The notes below the pieces were generated by a model. The model saw only the letters and a list, made by a program, of their open reading frames with translations, was not told the DNA's origin and made no database searches. Made by a program: the position numbers and the translations under genes. A stretch of 7,845 nucleotides of DNA from Beijerinckiaceae bacterium (GTDB taxonomy: Bacteria; Pseudomonadota; Alphaproteobacteria; Rhizobiales; Beijerinckiaceae): contig CANCSY010000142.1 of the NCBI GenBank assembly GCA_947380915.1, forward strand, positions 1 to 7,845, written 5' to 3'. This document shows, piece by piece, positions 1 to 5,135 of this stretch (within the stretch, counting starts at the first letter, position 1; every line of letters begins with the position of its first letter).

Positions 1-492
1 GCCCTGCGCATCGGCGACACCCTCACCGAGGGCGAGGACATCATCTTCCGGGGCGTGCCGAGCTTCGCGCCGGAAATCCTGCGCCGGGTGAAGCTGGGCG
101 ACGCCATGAAGGCCAAGAAGCTGCGCGAATCCCTGCAGCAACTGGCCGAGGAGGGCGTGGTGCAGGTCTTCACCCCCAATGACGGCTCCGGCGCCATCGT
201 GGGCGTGGTCGGCGCCCTGCAGCTCGATGTGCTGGCCGAGCGACTGCAGGCCGAATATGGCCTGCCCGTGAGCTTCGACCAGAGCCGCTTCGAGATCTGC
301 CGCTGGATCAGCGCCGACGACCCGCTCGACCTCGACAAGTTCCAGCGCGCCTTCCCCGCCTCCATCGCGGAGGATCTCGACCATGCGCCCGTTTATCTGG
401 CGCAGTCCGCCTGGGCCCTGCGCTACGAGCAGGAGAAGTGGCCGCAGATCCAGTTCACCGATGTGAAGGACTACCAGAAGAAGGCGCAATAG
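1..492 (+). CDS. prfC: Peptide chain release factor 3 (RF3), C-terminal part
   Basis: This is the last 163 residues of a gene that begins before the window, read in frame 1 from base 1 to the TAG at 490-492. RF3 is a cytoplasmic translational GTPase that removes RF1 or RF2 from the ribosome after peptide release. The GTPase domain lies outside the window. What remains matches the conserved C-terminal region: an IGDTLTEGE stretch ends domain II, then FAPEILRRVKLGD, then EGVVQVFTPNDGSGAIVGVVGALQLDVLAERL. The phrase resembling VGVLQFDV is characteristic of RF3 and separates it from EF-G. The GTG at 55 is internal, because the family sequence continues upstream of it. No clear terminator follows. 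The next gene starts 89 bases later and may have its own promoter. The family assignment is recognised by eye and is secure. Confidence 0.95.
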   Translation, partial: ALRIGDTLTEGEDIIFRGVPSFAPEILRRVKLGDAMKAKKLRESLQQLAEEGVVQVFTPNDGSGAIVGVVGALQLDVLAERLQAEYGLPVSFDQSRFEICRWISADDPLDLDKFQRAFPASIAEDLDHAPVYLAQSAWALRYEQEKWPQIQFTDVKDYQKKAQ

Positions 493-525
493 CGCTCTCT
501 TCTGTTGCAATGGCCAAGCTGAACC

Positions 526-554
526 TTGACCCTTGCGGGCGCCGGACGCATCCT
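526..554 (+). promoter_or_regulatory. Candidate promoter for the secreted four-Cys protein gene
   Basis: TTGACC at 526-531, preceded by C to give the CTTGAC form common in alphaproteobacteria, lies 17 bases before CATCCT at 549-554. The -35 is good (5 of 6 against TTGACA) and the -10 is weak (3 of 6). Transcription would start near 561, giving a leader of about 20 bases. A 6-bp inverted repeat, CGCATC at 547-552 and GATGCG at 564-569, touches the ribosome-binding site. This is inference from sequence only. Confidence 0.3.
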
Positions 555-581
555 GATCGTCCCGATGCGGAGACGGTTCAG

Positions 582-1079
582 ATGAGGCCTGTGTTTGTCG
601 TAATTCTGCTGGCGCTTGCCAGCCTGTCGCCCTGGGCGCCCGCCCAGGCCGAGAACCGCCCGCTGACCCCGGCCGAGAAGCGTTATCTGCCATGGAGCGG
701 GGAGGTTCCCGCCTGTGATTCGCCCTGGGTGCAGGGGCGCATCCAGTCCCGCTTCTATGAATCGGAAAGCGAGTTCTGGAACTCCGGGCTCGAAATCGCA
801 GGCTTCGACCGCTTCCGCGAGATCGGGTTCCGCTCCACCGGGCCTGATCACATTCCCCGCCGCTACTGCACCGCGCGCGGCCATCTCAACGATGGCAAGA
901 TCCGCGAGGTCACCTATTGGATTGGCGAGGATCTGGGTTTCAGCGGCATGAGTTTTCTGATCGGGACGCCGTTGGACAGTCTGGGCCGGATGTTCAATAA
1001 CTGGGGCGTGACTTTCTGCGTCAACGGTCTCGATCGCAATTATGCCTATGGTCAGAGGTGCCAGGCCGCGCGCCCCTGA
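582..1079 (+). CDS. Conserved secreted four-cysteine protein of unknown function
   Basis: This gene encodes 165 residues with a clear Sec signal peptide: a short N-terminus (MRP), a hydrophobic core to about residue 16, and a probable AQA/EN cleavage after residue 23. The mature part of about 142 residues has exactly four cysteines, in the contexts VPAC, RRYC, TFC and QRC, which suits two disulfides in the periplasm. Conserved-looking blocks are RFREIGFRS, IPRRYCTARG, VTYWIGEDLGF and GLDRNYAYG. I recall similar small secreted proteins in Rhizobiales, but none with an assigned function. The ATG at 582 was chosen because GGAG at 569-572 lies 9 bases upstream and the signal peptide begins there; the frame stays open upstream to 438, inside prfC. 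The RNase T2 gene follows after 19 bases, so the two are probably co-transcribed and both products are exported. Confidence 0.8.
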   Translation: MRPVFVVILLALASLSPWAPAQAENRPLTPAEKRYLPWSGEVPACDSPWVQGRIQSRFYESESEFWNSGLEIAGFDRFREIGFRSTGPDHIPRRYCTARGHLNDGKIREVTYWIGEDLGFSGMSFLIGTPLDSLGRMFNNWGVTFCVNGLDRNYAYGQRCQAARP

Positions 1080-1098
1080 TTTTTCAGGGAGGGCGTCC

Positions 1099-1833
1099 AT
1101 GATGTCTGCGCGTTTGTTTGCAAAGTATTGCGGGGCGCTCGTCGCGCTTGCGATCGCTCTTTGGGCGGCGCCCTCGCCCGCCCAACCCGCGCCCGACTGC
1201 GTGCTGGACCGCTGCGCGGAAAAGGGCGCCCCCGAGCGCGCCTTCCGCAGGCCCACGCCCGGCGGGGATTTCGATTTCTATGTGCTGGCGCTGTCCTGGT
1301 CGCCGGGCTTTTGCGCCACGGGCGGCGCGCAGAAGGCGCGCGAGCAATGCCAGGGGGGGATGGGGCTGGGCTTTGTTGTCCATGGCCTCTGGCCCCAGTT
1401 CGAGCGGGGCTTTCCCAGCGATTGCGATACCGCCGGGCGGCCCGTCTCCCGTGTGGCGCTGGAGGCCGCCAGAGGCCTTTTCCCCAGCGAGGAACTGGCC
1501 CGTTATGAATGGCGCAAGCATGGCAGTTGTTCGGGCAGATCCCCGCAGGACTATTTCGCCGATGTGCGCGCGGCGCGCCAGTCCGTGACCATCCCGCCCG
1601 AGTTCGAGCGTCTGCGGCGCGAGGAGGAGGTGGCTCCCGGCGATATTCTGCGCGCCTTCGGCAAGGCCAATCCGCGCCTGCGGGCGGGCATGGCCGCCGT
1701 CGCCTGCGCCAAGGGCTATCTGCAGGAGGTGCGGATTTGCATGAGCAAGGATCTGCGGGAGTTCCGCCCCTGTCAGGAGGTCACGCGCAATTCCTGCCGC
1801 GCCCCATCGATCAAGGTGACGCCGAGCCTCTGA
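1099..1833 (+). CDS. Secreted ribonuclease T2 family protein
   Basis: This 244-residue protein belongs to the RNase T2 family, endoribonucleases that cut single-stranded RNA through a 2',3'-cyclic phosphate and act in the periplasm or outside the cell (E. coli RNase I is the bacterial model). Conserved motif CAS I appears as FVVHGLWPQ, with catalytic His95 and Trp98. CAS II appears as YEWRKHGSC, with Glu137, Lys140 and His141; the Glu-to-His spacing of four matches the family. FYVLALSWSPGFC at 60-72 is the usual first core strand. A signal peptide covers residues 1 to about 28. The mature chain has ten cysteines, enough for five disulfides. AGGGAGGG at 1087-1094 is the ribosome-binding site; ATG at 1099 or 1102 could start. 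rlmJ follows after 18 bases. The enzyme looks intact. The physiological role, such as RNA scavenging, is inferred. Confidence 0.93.
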   Translation: MMSARLFAKYCGALVALAIALWAAPSPAQPAPDCVLDRCAEKGAPERAFRRPTPGGDFDFYVLALSWSPGFCATGGAQKAREQCQGGMGLGFVVHGLWPQFERGFPSDCDTAGRPVSRVALEAARGLFPSEELARYEWRKHGSCSGRSPQDYFADVRAARQSVTIPPEFERLRREEEVAPGDILRAFGKANPRLRAGMAAVACAKGYLQEVRICMSKDLREFRPCQEVTRNSCRAPSIKVTPSL

Positions 1834-1851
1834 CGGGGTAAGCCTTGCGCC

Positions 1852-2694
1852 ATGAATTACAGGCACGCCTACCACGCTGGCAATTTCGCGGATGTTTTCA
1901 AACATGCGCTGCTGACCCGCATCCTGCTCTATCTCATGCGCAAGGATGCGCCGCTGCGCTATCTCGACACCCATAGCGGCGTCGGTCGCTATGACCTGTC
2001 GTCGGAGGAGGCGCTGCGCACGGGCGAATGGCGCGATGGCATAGGCCGCCTGATGGGCGCGGACCTGCCGCCCGCCGTGGCCGCCCTGCTGGAGCCCTAT
2101 CTGAGCCTCATCCCCGGCACGGCCCAGGCGCCGGGGCCTTATCCCGGCTCGCCGCTCATCGCCCAGCGCCTGCTGCGCAAACAGGACCGGATGACCTTCA
2201 GCGAGTTGCATGAGCATGACTCGCGTCGCCTCGTGCGCTCGCTGGGCCTTGAAAAGCGCTGCAAGATCCTCACGATGGATGGCTATCAGGCGCTCAAGGC
2301 TGGCGTGCCGCCCCTCGAGCGCCGGGGCCTCGTGCTGGTCGACCCGCCCTTCGAGGAGCGCAACGAATTCGAGCGTATGGCCCTCGCGCTGGAAAACGCC
2401 TGGGAGAAATGGCCCACCGGAACCTATGCGCTCTGGTATCCGCTCAAGCTCGAGGGCGGGGCGGATGTGTTTCGCCAATATCTGTCGGATGGCCCGATCC
2501 GCAAGGTCCTGTGCCTGGAGCTTGATGTGGACCATCTGCGCGAGCTGGGTCCGCTCAAGGGGTGCGGCATGGTCGTCGTCAATCCGCCCTTCGTGCTGGA
2601 GGAGGAGGCGCGCGAACTGCTCCCCGCCTTGGCCGCCCGCCTCGCCCAAGGCTCTGGCGCAGCCTTCCGCATCAACTGGCTCACCGGCGAATAG
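1852..2694 (+). CDS. rlmJ: 23S rRNA (adenine(2030)-N(6))-methyltransferase RlmJ
   Basis: This 280-residue protein is the same length as E. coli RlmJ (YhiR). RlmJ uses S-adenosylmethionine to methylate N6 of A2030 in 23S rRNA before the subunit is assembled. Visible features are the family N-terminus [20 protein letters not shown]; the SAM-binding region [12 protein letters not shown] at 38-49; PGSPLIAQ at 98-105; the helix [12 protein letters not shown]; and the N6-adenine methyltransferase motif IV, DPPF at 164-167, where Asp164 is the catalytic aspartate. The ribosome-binding site is weak (GGGG at 1835-1838, 13 bases away). With only 18 bases after the RNase T2 stop, translation probably depends on the upstream gene. 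In E. coli this gene (also called comJ) has been linked to use of extracellular DNA as a nutrient, a possible thematic link to the RNase. No terminator is visible after it. Confidence 0.95.
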   Translation: MNYRHAYHAGNFADVFKHALLTRILLYLMRKDAPLRYLDTHSGVGRYDLSSEEALRTGEWRDGIGRLMGADLPPAVAALLEPYLSLIPGTAQAPGPYPGSPLIAQRLLRKQDRMTFSELHEHDSRRLVRSLGLEKRCKILTMDGYQALKAGVPPLERRGLVLVDPPFEERNEFERMALALENAWEKWPTGTYALWYPLKLEGGADVFRQYLSDGPIRKVLCLELDVDHLRELGPLKGCGMVVVNPPFVLEEEARELLPALAARLAQGSGAAFRINWLTGE

Positions 2695-2774
2695 GCCCTG
2701 TCCGACGCGCGGCTGCGCTCCATATTTTCCAGCGAACGGCGCGATCCGCCGGATGGCCGGAAAGGAAGCAAGTC

Positions 2775-2987
2775 ATGGCGCAAACGGGTGTGGTGAAATT
2801 CTTCAATGGGGAAAAGGGCTACGGCTTCATCAAGCCAGATGACGGCAGCGCCGATATTTTCGTTCATATTTCCGCCATTGAGCAGGCGGGGCTGCACAGC
2901 CTCAACGAGGGCCAGAAGGTCTCCTACGACATCGAGCCCGACAAGAAGGGCAAGGGCCCCAAAGCGCTCAACCTGCGTCTTGCGTGA
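2775..2987 (+). CDS. CspA-family cold-shock protein
   Basis: This gene encodes a 70-residue single cold-shock domain, a five-stranded OB fold that binds single-stranded RNA and DNA and acts as an RNA chaperone in the cytoplasm. Both nucleic-acid-binding motifs are present: RNP1 as KGYGFI at 14-19 and RNP2 as DIFVHIS at 27-33. The N-terminal [11 protein letters not shown] and the [11 protein letters not shown] strand are also typical. The frame is open back to 2562 inside rlmJ, but ATG 2775 is clearly right: the domain starts there and AAAGGAAG at 2761-2768 is a good ribosome-binding site. The 80-base leader after rlmJ holds no strong promoter by eye, so transcription could come from rlmJ or from a weak promoter there. 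Whether it is cold-inducible or constitutive cannot be told; genomes of this group usually carry several paralogues. Confidence 0.95.
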   Translation: MAQTGVVKFFNGEKGYGFIKPDDGSADIFVHISAIEQAGLHSLNEGQKVSYDIEPDKKGKGPKALNLRLA

Positions 2988-2999
2988 AAACCGTCGCTC

Positions 3000-3036
3000 A
3001 AAAAATGAGGCCCGACGGGGTTGCCGCCGAGCCTCT
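3000..3036 (-). terminator. Rho-independent terminator of the outer-membrane protein gene
   Basis: Arms at 3008-3019 and 3025-3036 form a 12-bp stem around a 5-base loop. Read on the - strand, the stem is followed by one A and then a run of seven T (complement of 3000-3006), the classic intrinsic terminator layout, 22 bases after the OMP stop. Direction is also shown by the pairing: the two imperfect positions (3013/3031 and 3016/3028) are G·U wobbles in the - strand RNA but C/A mismatches in the + strand RNA. The hairpin also lies 20 bases past the cold-shock gene, but in that direction no U-run follows. Confidence 0.8.
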
Positions 3037-3057
3037 GGTCTTATCGCTGGAGGGCGA

Positions 3058-3690
3058 TCAGAAACGGTAGTTCACGCCCATGCGGACGGTGTTCTGGGTC
3101 AGGCCGGCGCGCGAGATGGCCGTATCGGCCTTCGACGACAGGTCCGTGTAGAGATATTCGGCCTTGGCGGAGACATTGCTGGTGAAGGCGTATTCCATGC
3201 CGCCGCCCAGCGCATAACCATTATGCCAGTCGCTCGCCGACACCGAGCCAACGCTGCGCTCCACTGATCCGCCGGCATAGCCGCCGGTGGTGAAGAGCAG
3301 GACGCGGTCAACCGCATAGCCGACGCGGCCGCGGGCTGTGCCGATGCTGGTCTGCTTGGAGACGAAGGGGCCATTGGTGTTCTTGGCGTTGCTCCAGTCC
3401 ATGTCGCCCTCTACGCCGAGAACGATCTGGCCCATCTGGTAATTGTAGCCGACTGTGCCGCCGACCTGGGCGCCATCGAGCGCGCCATAGGCGACGTCAG
3501 CGGAGCCCTTCTGTTTGCCCCAGCCGTAGCCAGCGTTCACGCCTGCATAGAGGCCCGTCCAGGTGAAGACAGGAACCTGCGCCACATAGGGGGCGGGGGC
3601 GGTGGCGCGGCGCGGCAGGTCAGCGGCGACAGCGACGCTGCCGAAAGCGAGAACCGACAGGGCGGCGGCGAGTGAAGTCTTGGCGTTCAT
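3058..3690 (-). CDS. Outer-membrane beta-barrel protein (Omp25/Omp31-like)
   Basis: This 210-residue protein has a signal peptide (MNAKTSLAAALSVLAFGSVA region, cleaved near VAVA/ADLP at residue 22) and the usual short linker rich in Pro and Ala. The barrel then begins with FTWTGLYAGVNAGYGWG at 42-58. Later strands are visible as alternating Gly/aromatic stretches: VGGTVGYNYQ, VLGVEGDMDWS, GRVGYAVDRVLLFTTGGYAGG, YALGGGMEYAF and VSAKAEYLYTDL. It ends in VRMGVNYRF, the terminal Phe being the recognition signal for the BAM assembly machinery. The size and pattern fit the small eight-stranded surface proteins of Rhizobiales (Brucella Omp25/Omp31, Rhizobium RopB), which support envelope stability. 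GAGGAG, complement of 3699-3704, lies 8 bases before the ATG. It is monocistronic, with its own terminator and a long AT-rich upstream region carrying two CtrA-type boxes. The exact orthologue cannot be fixed. Confidence 0.92.
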   Translation of the reverse strand: MNAKTSLAAALSVLAFGSVAVAADLPRRATAPAPYVAQVPVFTWTGLYAGVNAGYGWGKQKGSADVAYGALDGAQVGGTVGYNYQMGQIVLGVEGDMDWSNAKNTNGPFVSKQTSIGTARGRVGYAVDRVLLFTTGGYAGGSVERSVGSVSASDWHNGYALGGGMEYAFTSNVSAKAEYLYTDLSSKADTAISRAGLTQNTVRMGVNYRF

Positions 3691-3853
3691 CAGGTTTGCT
3701 CCTCAGGGCCACGTTCATGGCCAACATGTATCTGTTCTCGGCGGAAAAAGTTTCAGAAGACTTAAGATTATCCGCGTTGATGACCTAGTATCTTTTCGAA
3801 ATATGGCGTCAGTTAGGCGAGATATATTCAAGTGAACATCAGGAATTTCAGGG

Positions 3854-3868
3854 TTAACATAGCGTTAA
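3854..3868. promoter_or_regulatory. CtrA-type binding box 1 (TTAA-N7-TTAA)
   Basis: TTAA at 3854-3857, seven bases, then TTAA at 3865-3868 is an exact match to the full-site consensus of CtrA, the alphaproteobacterial cell-cycle response regulator. The left half extends to GTTAAC. It lies 163 bases upstream of the OMP start codon. The match is seen directly; binding is inferred. Confidence 0.6.
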
Positions 3869-3927
3869 GTGGCTGATTTATTATGAATGTATTTCGAAAT
3901 TCGGCGAAATTGCGTCGAATATCGTAT

Positions 3928-3942
3928 TTAAAAAAGAATTAA
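3928..3942. promoter_or_regulatory. CtrA-type binding box 2 (TTAA-N7-TTAA)
   Basis: TTAA at 3928-3931, seven bases, then TTAA at 3939-3942 is a second exact match. It starts 74 bases after box 1, close to seven helical turns, which would put both on the same DNA face. It lies 101 bases before the SDR start codon. The spacer is A-rich, so chance is more likely for this box alone than for box 1. Confidence 0.5.
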
Positions 3943-4043
3943 TCGAGGCGACTTTGCGTCAGGTGGGGCAGAAAAAGCCGCCGCTGCGCTTTCGCTCTTG
4001 ATCCAGAAGACGATAGCGGCAAATAAAGCACAGTGAGGGCGAT

Positions 4044-4808
4044 ATGGTCGGGGCTTTGAATCAAGGATCTGCGCTGGTGACGGGGGCTTCGCGGCGCCTC
4101 GGGCTCGCGATCGCCAGGGCTCTGGCGCAAAAAGGCTTCGCCGTGGCCCTGCACGCCAGCGAGCGCTCCCGCGCGGAGGCGCAGGCCGCCTGCGCCGATA
4201 TATGCGCCACAGGCGGGCGCGCCTGCGTCCTGAGCGCGGATCTGGCCGATTCAGCCGCAGTGGCGGGTCTCGTGGCGGGGGCGCGCGCGGCGCTGGGGCC
4301 AGTGACCCTGCTGGTCAACAACGCGTCCTTATTCGAGGCCGACAGCGCGGGCGCCTTCGATCCCGCCGTCTTCGATCAGCACATGGCGGTCAATCTGCGG
4401 GCGCCCCTGCAGCTCGCCAGCGATTTCGCCGCGCAGTTGCCGGAGGGGATCGAGGGGCTGATCGTCAATCTGCTGGATCAGCGGGTCTGGCGTCTCAACC
4501 CGCATTTCTTCTCCTATACGCTGACGAAGTCCGCCCTCTGGACGGCCACCCGGACCATGGCGCAGGCCTTTGCGCCGCGCATCAGGGTCAACGGGATCGG
4601 GCCGGGGCCGACGCTGGCCAATCACATGCAGCAGACCGAGGATTTTCTGCGCGAGGCAGGCGCGATCCCCCTGCAGCGCGCCATTGATCCGCAGGAAATC
4701 GCCGCCGCCGTTCTGTTTCTGGTGGAGGCGCGCAGCGTGACCGGACAGATGATCGCGGTGGATGGCGGGCAGCATCTGGCGTGGAAGACGCCGGATGTGG
4801 AGGGTTAA
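4044..4808 (+). CDS. SDR oxidoreductase, pteridine-reductase (FolM/PTR1) type
   Basis: This 254-residue cytoplasmic short-chain dehydrogenase has a Rossmann fold and the core motifs VNNAS (91-95), YTLTK with catalytic Tyr158 and Lys162, and PGP at 187-189. Two details point to pteridine reduction. The cofactor loop reads TGASRRLG at 13-20, which fits the TGX3RXG form of PTR1 and FolM rather than the common TGXXXGXG. Asp145 stands where most SDRs have the catalytic Ser, 13 residues before the Tyr, as in Leishmania PTR1 (Asp181/Tyr194). The arginine suggests NADPH use. A likely activity is therefore reduction of dihydromonapterin, dihydrobiopterin or dihydrofolate, but substrate is inferred. 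ATG 4044 follows GAGGG at 4035-4039. No folate genes are adjacent. The TAA stop overlaps the stop of the convergent gene by four bases. Confidence 0.85.
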   Translation: MVGALNQGSALVTGASRRLGLAIARALAQKGFAVALHASERSRAEAQAACADICATGGRACVLSADLADSAAVAGLVAGARAALGPVTLLVNNASLFEADSAGAFDPAVFDQHMAVNLRAPLQLASDFAAQLPEGIEGLIVNLLDQRVWRLNPHFFSYTLTKSALWTATRTMAQAFAPRIRVNGIGPGPTLANHMQQTEDFLREAGAIPLQRAIDPQEIAAAVLFLVEARSVTGQMIAVDGGQHLAWKTPDVEG

Positions 4809-5065
4809 TCCGCCGTCGGCAGGCGCCGCATGGTGAATTCGATCTGGTCGCCGGGCACTTCGCGCCAGGACTCGATTTCGGTCATATAGGCTGCCTTGGG
4901 ATAAAGGGCGAACCATTCGCGGGCCTTGGCGCGCGCCTCGGGACGCGACAGGGTGAAGGTCTCCCGTCGCCAGGTTCCCCCCTGCTTTTTCGCCCGCGCA
5001 TGGCTGCGGCTGCGCTCTGCAAGGGCGCGGGCCACATCGCGGGGACTCTTGCGCTCGAAACTCAT
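4805..5065 (-). CDS. Small basic protein of unknown function
   Basis: This gene encodes an 86-residue protein that I do not recognise. It has no signal peptide, membrane segment or cysteine. The N-terminal half is rich in Arg, Lys and Ala and probably helical (PRDVARALAERSRSHARAKK). The C-terminal half looks more structured, with FTLSRPEARAKAREWFALYP followed by a strand-like ESWREVPGDQIEFTMRRL. ATG 5065 is preferred because GGAG, complement of 5072-5075, lies 6 bases upstream; the frame is open to an ATG at 5122, but that has no ribosome-binding site and would add a very Arg-rich stretch. It sits 70 bases after the CCA-enzyme stop, so it may be the last gene of that operon. Its TAA shares the four bases TTAA at 4805-4808 with the SDR stop. 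The strand-like C-terminus and good start site argue that it is real. Confidence 0.65.
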   Translation of the reverse strand: MSFERKSPRDVARALAERSRSHARAKKQGGTWRRETFTLSRPEARAKAREWFALYPKAAYMTEIESWREVPGDQIEFTMRRLPTAD

Positions 5066-5135
5066 ACGCTGCTCCACACACAGCCTTACTTTACGGCGCC
5101 TTCGCCCCGCCGAGGAGTCCATTTGTGAAAAAACA

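Larger units (their letters stand above)
3691..4043. other. AT-rich divergent intergenic region
   Basis: About 353 bases lie between the OMP gene (leftward) and the SDR gene (rightward). From 3721 to 3960 it is about 62% A+T by my count, against GC-rich genes on both sides. It carries two TTAA-N7-TTAA boxes, two copies of the palindrome TTTCGAAA (3794-3801 and 3892-3899), and CGAA repeats roughly one helical turn apart at 3895, 3905 and 3916. A possible -10 for the OMP gene is GATAAT, complement of 3767-3772, but I see no good -35 to go with it. For the SDR gene, TTGATC at 3998-4003 could be a -35, with no convincing -10. I see no credible protein or RNA gene here. Confidence 0.7.

Noticed and set aside
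1084..2649. Longest open frame in the window, 521 codons on the - strand
   Set aside because: It is antisense to the RNase T2 and rlmJ genes, which show full family motifs. The translation is low-complexity Ala/Gly/Arg/His sequence typical of antisense frames in GC-rich DNA.
3713..3737. LexA-type GTTC repeats
   Set aside because: The two GTTC copies start 21 bases apart, not the 11 needed for the alphaproteobacterial GTTC-N7-GTTC site.
3726..3788. Short + strand frame of 20 codons in the AT-rich region
   Set aside because: It has no ribosome-binding site, is very short, and overlaps the expected OMP promoter or leader region.
3721..3960. Chromosomal replication origin (AT-rich, CtrA boxes, one weak DnaA-like TTATCCGCG at 3768)
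   Set aside because: Only one poor DnaA-box match is present and none of the usual origin-flanking genes is nearby. A promoter region explains the features better.
5066..5122. N-terminal extension of the small basic protein to the ATG at 5122
   Set aside because: There is no ribosome-binding site at 5122, the added residues are an Arg-rich run, and the ATG at 5065 has a good site 6 bases upstream.
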